Assembly (NCBI RefSeq): GCF_001405015.1
Contig: NZ_CYZX01000001.1
Coordinates: 186,001-250,000 of the forward strand
DNA from: Clostridium disporicum
GTDB lineage: Bacteria > Bacillota > Clostridia > Clostridiales > Clostridiaceae
Length of the DNA: 64,000 nt
Direction of reading: 5' to 3'
In this document: positions 42,398-52,734 of the stretch, piece by piece
Position numbering within the stretch: the first letter of the stretch is position 1
Layout: each line of letters opens with the position of its first letter
Program-made: the position numbers and the translations under genes
Notes under the pieces: generated by a model
What the model was told of the DNA's origin: nothing
Databases searched by the model: none
The model's input: only the letters and a program-made list of their open reading frames with translations

Positions 42398-43732
42398 TTA
42401 TTTTTCTATATTTAAAATATCTTTAGGTAAAATTAAATTCAATACTGTTGCAGTTACAAATCCTCCAACAATAGCTTGTCCAAACATGCTTTGGAACCAT
42501 GATGGTAAATGTTGCATAACTTCTGGACAGTTACTTAATCCTAAACCTACTGCACAAGATGCAGCTACAATAAGACCACTTCTCTCTGATATCTTTCCTT
42601 CTTCTATTAATAAATTAAGACCACTTATACTTATCATAGCAAACATTAATAATACTGCTCCTCCTAGAACACAATTAGGAATTGAAGCAACTATAGCCCC
42701 TAATTTTGGAATAAATGAACATAGAATTAGAAATATAGCACCAGTCATTAATACAAATCTGTTAACTATCTTAGTCATAGCTACTAATCCAACATTTTGA
42801 CTAAATGATGTATTTGGCATAATACCAAATAATGTTGCTACAGCTGAACCAAAACCATCAGCATGAACAGCTCCTTCTAACTCATTATCAGTTATATCTC
42901 TTCCTAATCCACCTACAGCTATACCTGTATTATCACCGATAGTTTCTACTGTAGTTGCTAGATAAACTAGTAAATATGGTATTATGGCTTCAATTTTGAA
43001 AGTATAACTTAAACCTTCGATCATAAATATTGGCTTTGGTATTGAAAACCATGCTGCTTCAGCTACACCTGTGAAATCAACCATACCGAAAACTACAGCA
43101 ATTATATATCCTACTATTACTCCTATTAATATTGATGAAATACTCCAAAATCCTTTAGCAAATTGTTTTAAAGCAATTATAACTAAAAATACAATTAAAC
43201 CGATTACAATATTGGCTATACTACCAAAACTCGGATCACTCTGTAATCCTACACCTCCACCTATAAATTGAATTCCTACCGGAATTAATGATATGCCTAA
43301 TATTAAAACAACTGTTCCTGTAACAACATGAGGTAATATTTTTCTAAGAGGTTTTATAATAAATCCAAGTAAAAATTCCATTATAGCCCCTAATAATGAT
43401 GCCCCCATAATTGCGCTATAACCAAATTGTGTTCCTACACTAATACTTACTGGTATAAATCCTGAGCTTGTTCCCATTACAACAGGCAAGCCTGAACCTA
43501 TTTTCCATATAGGATATAATTGAATTAATGTTATAAGTCCAGCTACAAACATAGCATTTTGCAATAAGATAACCTTTACATTAGTGTTAATATTTAATAC
43601 GCCAGTAACAACAAGTAAAGGTGCTAAATTACCAGCATACATTGCTAGTACATGCTGCATCCCGAGAGGAATTGCATCCTGCAGAGGTACTCTTCCCTCT
43701 AATCGATACATATTCTCTTTTTTACAATTCAT
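42398..43732 (-). CDS. NCS2-family purine (xanthine/urate-type) permease
   Basis: This nucleobase:cation symporter has about 12-14 membrane helices in 444 residues. Signature motifs: PLGMQHVLAMYAGNLAPLLVV at the start, TTVETIGDNTGIAVGG in the middle (substrate-binding Glu), and SFSQNVGLVAMTKIVNR, the NAT motif beginning QN that is typical of xanthine/urate rather than uracil transporters. It lies 5 kb from ygfK and guaD and so may supply purines to that pathway. GGGGGAGAGG precedes the ATG. No purine riboswitch was seen upstream. Confidence 0.88.
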   Translation of the reverse strand: MNCKKENMYRLEGRVPLQDAIPLGMQHVLAMYAGNLAPLLVVTGVLNINTNVKVILLQNAMFVAGLITLIQLYPIWKIGSGLPVVMGTSSGFIPVSISVGTQFGYSAIMGASLLGAIMEFLLGFIIKPLRKILPHVVTGTVVLILGISLIPVGIQFIGGGVGLQSDPSFGSIANIVIGLIVFLVIIALKQFAKGFWSISSILIGVIVGYIIAVVFGMVDFTGVAEAAWFSIPKPIFMIEGLSYTFKIEAIIPYLLVYLATTVETIGDNTGIAVGGLGRDITDNELEGAVHADGFGSAVATLFGIMPNTSFSQNVGLVAMTKIVNRFVLMTGAIFLILCSFIPKLGAIVASIPNCVLGGAVLLMFAMISISGLNLLIEEGKISERSGLIVAASCAVGLGLSNCPEVMQHLPSWFQSMFGQAIVGGFVTATVLNLILPKDILNIEK

Positions 43733-43892
43733 TTACCTCTCCCCCTTAATATTTTTACATAATAAATTTAATTTATATTTATGTATAATATAATTAATAT
43801 TAATATGTTCCACTATTTATACATAGGAATTATGGTATTTGTTTTATAAATTAATATAATATTACTATATAATAACTTAACTTAAATTAAAC

Positions 43893-43921
43893 AAAAAAGT
43901 CTTGGTATAACTCCAAGACTT
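43893..43921 (-). terminator. Terminator after helD
   Basis: AAGTCTTGG and CCAAGACTT form a perfect 9-bp stem with a 7-nt loop and a T-run on the minus strand, 11 bp after helD. Confidence 0.8.
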
Positions 43922-43931
43922 ATTAATAATT

Positions 43932-46103
43932 TTATTTAATATCATATAATGATTTATTTTTTGGCAATATTGTTTCTATAGATTTAGATGAAAATATAAC
44001 TAATTTGTGTAATGCTCTAGTGCAAACAGTATAGAACAAATTACTATCTTCTCTATCTAAGTAATTTTCACCATCTGCAACTATAACTCCATCAAATTCT
44101 AAACCTTTTGCTAAATAAGATGAAATTACATTTATACCATTTTTCAATTCTGAATTTTCATTATCTATAATGTTTATATCTAAATTAAAGTTTTTTAAAC
44201 TATTAAATATATTTTTAGTAGTTTCTTTATTTTTGCATATCACTGCTATAGAACTACATTCTTTATCTTTCATATCTAGTATTGCATTTTTTATAGATAT
44301 GATTAAATTACTATCATTAATAATTATTTTAGGATTTTCACCTATTCTTTCTACTGCTTCTATCGGTTCATGGGTATCTAAAATTTCCTTAGCAAAATTT
44401 GTTATATTAGCAGTTGATCTATAGCTCTTAGAAAGAATAGCAACTTTTACATCGTCAAAAACTTCTAAAATGCTATCTTTATTTTTTACATTTGAATATT
44501 TATCTATCCTTTGGTTTAAATCTCCCATAATAGTTATCTTTGCATTACTAAAAGACTTTCTTATTAATTGATAAAATAATGGACTATAATCTTGAGCTTC
44601 ATCTATAAGTATATGCCTCATATTACTATAATTTCTAAAGCCTTCCATAGCAGCTCTAATATATATAATTGGTGTTAGATCTTCATATTTTACTTCTTTA
44701 TCTAATATATATTCGATTGTATATTCTTTAATATCTTTCAAGTCATCGTTTGTGTACTTCTCGATATTTTCCCATAGAAGTTTGTATATAGCAACATTAT
44801 CTAAAGTTTTTATCATTTTATCTACTTGTCTATTTACTTCTTCTTTACAATAAGTATAAAACTCTTCTTTATCTTCTATATAATCTAAAGCTAAATTATC
44901 ATCTGAAGCTAAATATTTAGTTTCAAGTTGAGAAAATAAACTTTGCTTAACGACATCAATTCTATTTAATAATGGTATATCCTTAAATCTAGTTAAAAAT
45001 GTTTTTTTAACTACATCTTTGCTTATAACTTCAGAATTATCTATAATTATAGGATTTATTTCTATTAAATGATTTGGAAGATCCTTTGTATATTTATCTA
45101 AAATAGACATAAATTTTGTAGTATTTTTGTATTCCATAGATTTTGATCTAATTTTAAAGCTAGTATTTTTTCTATCTACTGAATATATATAATCTAGATG
45201 TTCATTTTTACTTTCAAAAATATAATTTGTTGGTAAAAATCTCTTTGAATATAACTCAAAAGTAGTCTGTAATATATTACTTTCTCCAAGGTCAGGCAAT
45301 ACATCAGATATATACTCTGCAAAAACTTCATTAGGACTGAAAATTAATATATTATCGGCTTTTAAGCTTTTTCTATTTTTATATAATAAGTAAGCTGCTC
45401 TGTGTAGTGCTATAGAAGTTTTACCTGATCCAGCAGCTCCTTGAATAAATAATATTTTACTATCATCATTTCTAATAATATCATTCTGCTCTTTTTGGAT
45501 TGTTGCAACTATATTTTTCATCTTATCTGTTGCATTTCTATTAAGCATAGTACTTAGATTTTCATCGCAAAGAGATTCATTAGAATTATGCATAAAAACT
45601 ATTTTTCCATTTTTTATATTAAACTGTCTACTAAACTCTATTTCTCCAGTTATGGTTCTATTTGGTGCTTTATAATACGCTGGTCCAACTTCAAAATCAT
45701 AAAACATATTAGATACAGGAGAACGCCAATCAAATACTAAGAATTCAAAATCCTCTTCATTTTCTACAGTAGATAATCCAATATAAAAACTTTCAGCTTC
45801 TTCTCCGTCTTCTTTAAAATCTAATCTTGCAAAGTAAGGTGACTTTAATTGTCTTTCTAATGTTTTAATCCTTGAAATTTTGCTTGCATATAATTTTTCC
45901 TCTAAGGCAACCTGCCCACAATTTTCATTTATTTCAATTTCATCTAATTCACTTCTATTATCCCAAAGGAATTTTCTGTGTTCTATAATAGATTTATCTT
46001 GATTAGAACTTGAAACTCCATAATTCTCTAATAAACTATTTATTGTATTTATAGTATTTGATAAATACTTTTCTTCATCTTTTATGTCCTTACCTATAAG
46101 CAT
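43932..46103 (-). CDS. helD: HelD-type RNA polymerase-recycling helicase
   Basis: HelD proteins are UvrD-like SF1 ATPases that bind RNA polymerase and release it from DNA. The 723-residue protein has the N-terminal arm and coiled coil, the family-specific SPYFARLDF and DWRSPVSNMFYDF segments (about 88-145), Walker A GAAGSGKTSIALHRAAYL (about 223-240), motif II IDEAQDYS, motif III GDLNQRI, and a C-terminal AKGLEFDGVIVAD/TRALHKL pair. It matches the class I (Bacillus-like) form. GAGGAG precedes the ATG. It lies downstream of truA on the same strand, 27 bp away. Confidence 0.88.
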   Translation of the reverse strand: MLIGKDIKDEEKYLSNTINTINSLLENYGVSSSNQDKSIIEHRKFLWDNRSELDEIEINENCGQVALEEKLYASKISRIKTLERQLKSPYFARLDFKEDGEEAESFYIGLSTVENEEDFEFLVFDWRSPVSNMFYDFEVGPAYYKAPNRTITGEIEFSRQFNIKNGKIVFMHNSNESLCDENLSTMLNRNATDKMKNIVATIQKEQNDIIRNDDSKILFIQGAAGSGKTSIALHRAAYLLYKNRKSLKADNILIFSPNEVFAEYISDVLPDLGESNILQTTFELYSKRFLPTNYIFESKNEHLDYIYSVDRKNTSFKIRSKSMEYKNTTKFMSILDKYTKDLPNHLIEINPIIIDNSEVISKDVVKKTFLTRFKDIPLLNRIDVVKQSLFSQLETKYLASDDNLALDYIEDKEEFYTYCKEEVNRQVDKMIKTLDNVAIYKLLWENIEKYTNDDLKDIKEYTIEYILDKEVKYEDLTPIIYIRAAMEGFRNYSNMRHILIDEAQDYSPLFYQLIRKSFSNAKITIMGDLNQRIDKYSNVKNKDSILEVFDDVKVAILSKSYRSTANITNFAKEILDTHEPIEAVERIGENPKIIINDSNLIISIKNAILDMKDKECSSIAVICKNKETTKNIFNSLKNFNLDINIIDNENSELKNGINVISSYLAKGLEFDGVIVADGENYLDREDSNLFYTVCTRALHKLVIFSSKSIETILPKNKSLYDIK

Positions 46104-46130
46104 TAAATTTTCTCCTCTACTAATAACAAA

Positions 46131-46880
46131 TTAATATTCTACTTTTAACATACATAGTCCTTTGGCTGGAGCCTTTTCCCCTGCTTTGCTTCTATCTTTT
46201 TCTTCTAAGATACTTCTCATATTTTCAATAGATAAATTACCTTTACCCACTTCAATTAATGTACCTACAATAATTCTTACCATATTTAATAAGAATCCAT
46301 TACCATTAATAGTGATAGTAATTATATTATCCTTTTCATTTATATTAATATAGTTTATAGTCCTTATTGTTGATTTCCCATTTTTAGCCTTAAGACTTGT
46401 AAAACTTCTAAAATCATGAGTACCTATAAGTACTTCTGAAGCTTCTATCATTTTGTTAACATCAAGTTTTTCTTCAATATGATAAGAGTACTTCTTCATA
46501 AATACATTACAAAAATCATTATTATCAATAGTGTATTTATAAGTTTTAGAAATTGTATTTAATCTTGAATGAAATCTTTCACTACAATTCATCATATCCT
46601 TAATGACTATATCTTCAGGTAAATACATTTTTAAGTATGATTTAAACTCACTTATACTTGCTGTACTGTTAGTTTTAAAGTTAGCTACATAATTGTCTGC
46701 ATGAACACCAGTATCTGTTCTTCCACAACCAATTACTTGTATATCATCACCTGTCATTTTAGATAATACTTTTTCTATTTTATCTTGAATTGTAGATACA
46801 CTGCTTCCCTTTATATTTTGTTTTTGCCAACCTTTATATCTGCTCCCATCATATTGGATTATCATTCTTATATTTCTCAT
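46131..46880 (-). CDS. truA: tRNA pseudouridine synthase A
   Basis: TruA isomerises U38-40 of tRNA anticodon arms to pseudouridine. The 249-residue protein has the catalytic Asp in GCGRTDTGVHA (about 51-61), the YDGSRYKGWQKQ start, and the FLLNMVRIIVGTL block near the C-terminus. Length is normal. AGGAG precedes the ATG. It is not in the usual ribosomal-protein (rplM-rpsI) context, so it may be a second truA copy. Confidence 0.93.
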   Translation of the reverse strand: MRNIRMIIQYDGSRYKGWQKQNIKGSSVSTIQDKIEKVLSKMTGDDIQVIGCGRTDTGVHADNYVANFKTNSTASISEFKSYLKMYLPEDIVIKDMMNCSERFHSRLNTISKTYKYTIDNNDFCNVFMKKYSYHIEEKLDVNKMIEASEVLIGTHDFRSFTSLKAKNGKSTIRTINYININEKDNIITITINGNGFLLNMVRIIVGTLIEVGKGNLSIENMRSILEEKDRSKAGEKAPAKGLCMLKVEY

Positions 46881-46905
46881 TTTTTTCTCCTAGTTTAAAT
46901 AATAT

Positions 46906-47256
46906 TTATTTAATAGTTAACAATGCTTCTTTTATTTTATTAGCTTCATCTTTTGTAAGCTTAATCTCTTTAATATCTATTGTATTTGGATCAATTAGCA
47001 ATGAAAACTCTTTAAGCCACACATTACCATCAATAATACTATTTTTAATTATTTCAGAACCAGATTCTTCATCATAAATTTCTTCTAATTCTTTATATGG
47101 TGTTAATACTGCTATTCTTCTGCAGGCCTCTTCATATTGTTCATATATGTTGAAGAAGCTATTATAGCTTTCAAATGTATTAGTAGCTGTTACAATTTTT
47201 AAGTATAAATTTAATTCTTTTGCTAAGTCAATAGCTCTTACAAATTCTTCTTTCAT
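46906..47256 (-). CDS. Hypothetical protein, 116 residues
   Basis: No family recognised. Entirely helical by appearance, acidic, with EQYEEACRRIAVLTPYKELEEIYDEESGSEI in the middle (written here only in part as the motif around the single Cys). ATG at 47256 has GGAG 8 nt upstream; the ATG at 47271 overlaps it. It lies between truA and the UvrD-like gene on the same strand. Confidence 0.65.
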   Translation of the reverse strand: MKEEFVRAIDLAKELNLYLKIVTATNTFESYNSFFNIYEQYEEACRRIAVLTPYKELEEIYDEESGSEIIKNSIIDGNVWLKEFSLLIDPNTIDIKEIKLTKDEANKIKEALLTIK

Positions 47257-47343
47257 TAAGTTTTTCTCCATAAATGTTATTAACGATTATAAGCTTATAT
47301 AAAGCCTTTAAACATTATATCATATTTCTATTTTCTCTTATAC

Positions 47344-49929
47344 TTATTTAACCTGTTTTAAATACTTATTCGGTATATAATTTATAAATTGACTTTTATC
47401 ATTATATCCAAAGTAACCTGATGTATTACAAGAGATAAAAAGTCTTTTTTTAGCTCTAGTTATAGCTACGTAAAACAACCTCTTCTCTTCTTCTAAATTA
47501 TCACTATTCAAAGCTCTAAATGATGGAAAGGTATTTTTCTGTGCACCTGCTAAAAAGACATTCTCATACTCCAAACCTTTTGCCTGATGTATTGTAATAA
47601 TTGGTATTCTCGGTCTTTTGGTCCTATTTATTATTAATGATTCAAGTTCACCATTTGATAATCCTGTTATTTTGATAATATCTAATAACGAATCTCTATT
47701 ATTTTTACTTTTATCATCTAAATCCTTTAGTAGGACATAAAAATCTCTTAATCTTTCAATTCTTTCTTTACCTTCTTCACCAACATATAATGTTTTAATA
47801 CTAAAGGTATTAATTATTTCTGCTACTATATCATAAGGTCTCATATTTTTTGATTTATCAAATAATATATTTAATTTTTCTCTTATATTATTAAAAGGTT
47901 TTAAATGCTTTATCATATAAGACATTCTCTCCATTGATGTAGGAATTATATAATTATTAATTGCATATATAAGAAGCTCTCCTGTAGCTAAAATATCATC
48001 CATAGCATCATGGCTAGGCTTGTTCTTAGTATTAAGCAAATTTGATAATGTTTCTAATTTATGATTTTTAGCATTTGGATAAAATCTTCTATAGATATCT
48101 AAGGTATCATAGAAGCCTTTTATGTTTATAGAATTCATTTTTAATCTTTGAAGCTCACTTGATAATATATTTATATCAAATTGTACATTATGCCCTACTA
48201 TTATAGAGTTATTTATAAACTCATTAAACTCCATTAACACTTTTTTCTTATCTTCACCATTTTCTCTTAAAAAATCATCACTAAAACCATGTACGTATTC
48301 TGATGTACCTACTGTTTTTGTATTTTTAATAAATTTTTCAAATTTATCAATCACTTTACCTTTAGAGTCAAGTTTAATTGCAGCTATTTGAATTATTTCA
48401 TCTTCAGTTACATCAGTTCCAGTACTTTCTACATCAAATATTATTACCTTATCATTACTAAATTCATTGATCAGCAATGTAAATTTTTCACCATACTCTA
48501 TAACACTAGGATCAATAAAATCTGATAACAGTATACCTACAGATTTGTATTTAGTACTTTCAATTTCTTCAATGGTTTTATCTCCTATACCAGTAGGAAG
48601 TCTTAAAATTATTCTTTTTAAGCTTAAAGAATCATATGGGTTAGATATAAGCTTTAGAAATGCAATTATATCTTTTATTTCCTGTCTCCTAAAAAATTTA
48701 AATTGATCTACTAATATAAACTCAAAGTTAACGCCTAAATATTGTAATGACTTCAAATGATTACTTAAAGATATATTATAATTATTGTCTCTTGTTAAGA
48801 TACAAGTACTATATATATTAGCTCCATCTTTTTCTAAAGATCTTATAGAATCAAAAATAAACCTAGCTTCGCTCCTAGGATTATCATTAATTGATAACTT
48901 TATAGTTTCACCAAAGGTGGTAGATTCTGCTTCAATACCTTTTTTATATGTCTCTTCTACTTTGCTTGGAAAAGCATTTTTCAAATATTCAAGAGAACTC
49001 TCTGTTAAAACCTTTGTTGCTCTATAATTCTTATTAAATACTATTTCCGTTGGTTTATATTTTTCTTTAAAATTATTAATTATTATATCTGGCTCAGAAC
49101 CACGCCAACTATAGATGGTCTGAAAAACATCTCCACACATCAAGACATTATTCTTTTTAAATATCTTTTCTATTATAAAGTATTCCAGTGTGCTTATATC
49201 CTGCATCTCATCAATATTGATATATTTATACCTTTCACTTATTGACTTAATTACATTCTTATCATTAAATAACTCTTTCGTCCTAAATAACAAATCATCA
49301 AAATCTAATCCATGATTACTATAAAGCAAAGAATTATAGGTATGAATTAATATATCTCCTTTTTCTTTAAGAAACTTTTTTAATTCTATATTAACTTTTC
49401 CTCTCTCACTACATATTTGATTAATTTTATCATCATTCTCTTTGTACAAATTATTTATAATACTTTTATAATCAATACCATCAGAAATGAATAAATTATT
49501 TTTAGATATTAGTGACTTTATTTCTTTAATAAACAACTGTAAGCTACTTATTGGATAATTATAATAGTTACAACTCTTTATTAATTCCTTACAATCTTCT
49601 TCATCAAATATAATGAAATCGCTAAATACATCTGTTTTTCTTTTACAATTAGCCTTTATTATATCAAAACAAAAGCTATGAAATGTTTTTATAGTTATAT
49701 CTTTTGAATTTCTTCCTACAATAGCTTCTACTCTTTCTTTCATTTCTTTACAGGCTTTATTAGTAAAAGTAATACATAATATTTCTGATGCCTTAGCTTT
49801 TCCACTCTCTATAATCCCAGCAACTCGTTTTGATAAGGTATCAGTTTTGCCTGTTCCAGCAGAAGCTAAGAGTAAAATGTTTTTATCGTATTCATTTACT
49901 AAGAGCTTTTGTTCTTCATTTAATTTCAA
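47344..49929 (-). CDS. UvrD/Rep-type helicase with embedded DEDDh exonuclease domain
   Basis: The 861-residue protein joins two enzymes. The SF1A helicase parts are residues 1-490 and 655-861: Walker A LASAGTGKTDTL (about 24), motif II NIDEMQDIS (about 240), motif III GDVFQTIYSWRG, and, after the insert, IHQAKGLEYENVFLAG (about 785) and FYVAITRAKKRLFIS (about 825). Between them, residues about 493-650 form a DnaQ-like 3'-5' exonuclease: FDVESTGT (DxE), GHNVQFDINIL, and HDAMDDILAT (HxxxxD). All DEDDh residues are present. The start is TTG at 49929, with AAGGAG 8 nt upstream. A DNA repair role is likely; coupling of unwinding and digestion is inferred. Confidence 0.88.
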   Translation of the reverse strand: MKLNEEQKLLVNEYDKNILLLASAGTGKTDTLSKRVAGIIESGKAKASEILCITFTNKACKEMKERVEAIVGRNSKDITIKTFHSFCFDIIKANCKRKTDVFSDFIIFDEEDCKELIKSCNYYNYPISSLQLFIKEIKSLISKNNLFISDGIDYKSIINNLYKENDDKINQICSERGKVNIELKKFLKEKGDILIHTYNSLLYSNHGLDFDDLLFRTKELFNDKNVIKSISERYKYINIDEMQDISTLEYFIIEKIFKKNNVLMCGDVFQTIYSWRGSEPDIIINNFKEKYKPTEIVFNKNYRATKVLTESSLEYLKNAFPSKVEETYKKGIEAESTTFGETIKLSINDNPRSEARFIFDSIRSLEKDGANIYSTCILTRDNNYNISLSNHLKSLQYLGVNFEFILVDQFKFFRRQEIKDIIAFLKLISNPYDSLSLKRIILRLPTGIGDKTIEEIESTKYKSVGILLSDFIDPSVIEYGEKFTLLINEFSNDKVIIFDVESTGTDVTEDEIIQIAAIKLDSKGKVIDKFEKFIKNTKTVGTSEYVHGFSDDFLRENGEDKKKVLMEFNEFINNSIIVGHNVQFDINILSSELQRLKMNSINIKGFYDTLDIYRRFYPNAKNHKLETLSNLLNTKNKPSHDAMDDILATGELLIYAINNYIIPTSMERMSYMIKHLKPFNNIREKLNILFDKSKNMRPYDIVAEIINTFSIKTLYVGEEGKERIERLRDFYVLLKDLDDKSKNNRDSLLDIIKITGLSNGELESLIINRTKRPRIPIITIHQAKGLEYENVFLAGAQKNTFPSFRALNSDNLEEEKRLFYVAITRAKKRLFISCNTSGYFGYNDKSQFINYIPNKYLKQVK

Positions 49930-50049
49930 TATCTTCACTCCTTAAAAATTTAAAGCTATATAATTTAAAGCTATATAAAATTATTTTATATAATTTTTAG
50001 TAAAATTCATAATAAAACAAATATTATTTTGTAATAATTTGATGAAATT

Positions 50050-50066
50050 TACAACAAATGGTTGTA
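50050..50066. promoter_or_regulatory. Inverted repeat upstream of the histidine kinase gene
   Basis: TACAAC and GTTGTA flank AAATG, 43 bp before the kinase ATG and overlapping a possible TATAAT (50065-50070). It could be a regulator binding site; no regulator is identified. Confidence 0.35.
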
Positions 50067-50108
50067 TAATATCAATATAATCATAAATTATAACACAAGA
50101 GGTTAACT

Positions 50109-52496
50109 ATGAAATATTTTTTAAATAATTTACAGGACAAAATTATTATTATTGATACAAATGGTAGGATATTATTTATCAATAATTCTTTTATTAAATT
50201 TATACCGATATCATTAGATAATTTACGAGGTTTAAAAATAGATCACCTTATAAAAGACAAATCTGATGTAGATAAGATTTTAAAAGGAAAAAATGGAGAG
50301 TCAATCGTTTATATTTCAACTAATAATATAAATAAAAAATGTAATATTACCTATAGCTATAGTAAATTTAATACTACTGATGCAATCTTTATAAATTTAT
50401 CAGAGGTAGAAAATCATTCATATACAAAAGAACATTTAGAAAGTATATTAGACAATAGTAATTTTATGGCATGGATAAAAGATAAAAATGGAAAATATAT
50501 TTATATGAATAAACTTTTTGCAAAGGCTTTAAATGCGAATATAAACGAATACATAGGAACATCCCCTGTTGATTACTTTAATAAAAAATCTGTTAAAAGG
50601 ATTCAAGCTACTGAAAATGTAATTATTAATTCAAAAGAAGCTAAAGTATTTGATCATACATATATCTTAAAATCTGGCAAAGAAATAGTTTTGAGTAGAT
50701 GTGTTTATCCAATTTTAGATAATAATAAAGAAGTTACGTATATTATCGGTTTATCTAAAGACATAACTCTTACGAACTTCATAGAAAGTAGCTTAAATAA
50801 AAGTTATGATCAATTAACAATTTTACAACGTTTGCTTGATCAAGGTACTAATACCGCTAATGATTTTACAGTAATAAACAAAATTAAGTGGAATATTATT
50901 AATACCTTAGGGTGTAGTGAATTTAACTTTTTTATTCATTACAATGAATATCTTGTTCCATATTATTGTAATAATAATTTTAATTCAAGTCATTGTGCTG
51001 ATTCTTATATACCGATAGAGAAAGATAATTTTCAAAGTATTTTAGATAACTATAATGACTATTGTATGTTACCTATTGAAAAACATAATGATTTTATAAA
51101 GAATTTATATAAAGATAAATTTAAATATATAGGTGTTTATCCAATAAAATTCAATAACGATATTTTAGGAATTTTACATGTATGTTGTAAAAACAAAGTA
51201 GATTTTCCAAGTAAAAATGACTCTTTCTCCGCAACATTTGCTAAACAATTAGGTGCTATAATAAATAATTGTTTACTTACTGAAAAATTAAAAGCTGAGT
51301 TTAATAAAAGATTAGAAATTGAAGAGGAGCTATCATTTTTATTAAATACTGCAGTGGATATCACAGCAACAATATCTAAAGATGGTAAACATAAAAAAAT
51401 AAGTAATAGCTATACTAAAGTATTAGGATGGACAGTTGACGAATTAAACTCAGGTCACTGGAGAGATTTGATTCACCCTGATGATATTAATAACATACTT
51501 AATATTTATAAATACAATCTATCCAAGAATTATGATAGTTGTAACATTATATGTAGAATGCTTAGTAAAAATGGTGAATATAGATGGTTATCTTGGAATT
51601 GTAGATCCTTTAAAGAAGATAGTATATATTTATGTACTGCAAAAGACATTACAGAAGAAAAGAAATTAGAAAGCGAAAACAAGATAATTGAAGAAGCACT
51701 ACAGTTAGAAAATATAAAAAATGAGTTTTTCGCTAATATATCTCATGAATTTAAAACCCCATTAAATATTATTTTGGCTAGTCTACAAATTATAAATAAA
51801 AACATAGACAGTAATAATATACTGGTACATAATAACTTTAACTTAAACAATTATTTAAATTCTATTAAGCAAAACTCATATAGGTTACTTAGACTAGCAA
51901 ATAACATAATTGATATGACAAAAATTGATACAGGCTATTATGAAATTCATCCTAAAAATCATAATATTATTTCAGTTATAGAAGATATAACTATGTCTGT
52001 TGTACAGTATATTGAAGATAAAGGAATAGAAATTATTTTTGATACAGATGTTGAAGAAAAAATTATATCTTGTGATTCAGAAAAAGTAGAAAGAATAATG
52101 CTTAATCTTTTGTCGAATGCAGTTAAATATGTTGGAAAAGATGGTAAGATAGAAGTGAAAATAACTACTCTAAGTAATGACATATTAGTAAGTGTTAAAG
52201 ATAATGGAGTTGGTATCTCAGAAGATAAAATAGATCTGATTTTTGAAAGGTTTATGCAAGTAGATAATACTATGACACGAAAATGTGAAGGTAGTGGTAT
52301 AGGTTTATCTATAGTCGAATCTTTAGTAAAACTTCACGGTGGAAATATCACTGTCACTAGTAGTAAAGAAAAGGGTACTGAGTTTTTATTTACACTTCCT
52401 ATAAAGGTTATTGAAAATGAACCAATTATTGATAACTTCAATTCAAACTGTATGAATACAATAGAAAAATGTAATATAGAATTTTCAGATATCTAG
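50109..52496 (+). CDS. Orphan cytoplasmic PAS/GAF sensor histidine kinase
   Basis: The 795-residue protein has no membrane segment. Order: a short N-terminal PAS (about 5-75), a PAS (about 105-225, SNFMAWIKDKNGKYIYMN), a GAF-like domain (about 240-400), a PAS/PAC (about 408-520, ending YLCTAKDITEEKK), HisKA with the phosphorylated His in FANISHEFKTPLN (about 546), and HATPase_c with N box LNLLSNAVKYV, DNGVGIS and GSGIGLSIV. No response regulator is adjacent; the nearest transcription regulator with a receiver is 6.5 kb away and lacks its phosphorylation site. Orphan kinases of this type in clostridia often feed Spo0A, an inference here. AGAGGTTAACT precedes the ATG. Confidence 0.88.
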   Translation: MKYFLNNLQDKIIIIDTNGRILFINNSFIKFIPISLDNLRGLKIDHLIKDKSDVDKILKGKNGESIVYISTNNINKKCNITYSYSKFNTTDAIFINLSEVENHSYTKEHLESILDNSNFMAWIKDKNGKYIYMNKLFAKALNANINEYIGTSPVDYFNKKSVKRIQATENVIINSKEAKVFDHTYILKSGKEIVLSRCVYPILDNNKEVTYIIGLSKDITLTNFIESSLNKSYDQLTILQRLLDQGTNTANDFTVINKIKWNIINTLGCSEFNFFIHYNEYLVPYYCNNNFNSSHCADSYIPIEKDNFQSILDNYNDYCMLPIEKHNDFIKNLYKDKFKYIGVYPIKFNNDILGILHVCCKNKVDFPSKNDSFSATFAKQLGAIINNCLLTEKLKAEFNKRLEIEEELSFLLNTAVDITATISKDGKHKKISNSYTKVLGWTVDELNSGHWRDLIHPDDINNILNIYKYNLSKNYDSCNIICRMLSKNGEYRWLSWNCRSFKEDSIYLCTAKDITEEKKLESENKIIEEALQLENIKNEFFANISHEFKTPLNIILASLQIINKNIDSNNILVHNNFNLNNYLNSIKQNSYRLLRLANNIIDMTKIDTGYYEIHPKNHNIISVIEDITMSVVQYIEDKGIEIIFDTDVEEKIISCDSEKVERIMLNLLSNAVKYVGKDGKIEVKITTLSNDILVSVKDNGVGISEDKIDLIFERFMQVDNTMTRKCEGSGIGLSIVESLVKLHGGNITVTSSKEKGTEFLFTLPIKVIENEPIIDNFNSNCMNTIEKCNIEFSDI

Positions 52497-52557
52497 ATAG
52501 CTGAAATAAATTGTGAGACACTTATATGAAAAGTTTAACTTCGTCAAAGGGTAAAAT

Positions 52558-52734
52558 TCAGCTAAAGCTGAGTGAAAAACGTCACTACTGTGACAGGGAA
52601 AGGATTACTAAGTGAATTAGATAAAGTATGTCTGTATTGCTACTTTTTCTGCTACCACAGTAGTTCTTTCACTTTAACTTAAATTTAAGTTAACATTTCC
52701 ATGCTACTATAGTAGCGTTTTCACTTCGACGAAG
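52558..52734. repeat. Cluster of short palindromes, possible intergenic repeat element
   Basis: In the 280-bp gap between the convergent kinase and transporter genes there are five or more palindromes: TCAGCTAAAGCTGA (52558-52571), GTCACTACTGTGAC (52581-52594), CTACCACAGTAG (52652-52663), AACTTAAATTTAAGTT (52676-52691), GCTACTATAGTAGC (52703-52716) and CTTCGACGAAG (52724-52734). Three share a motif close to GTGAAA-x-CTACTRTRGTAGCA, one on the plus strand and two on the minus strand. It may contain terminators for both genes but is more complex than a simple hairpin. Confidence 0.55.

Noticed and set aside
43733..43931. Purine riboswitch before the permease gene
   Set aside because: The region was read on the minus strand for the conserved core (TATA..ATATGG..TTTCTACC) and it was not found.
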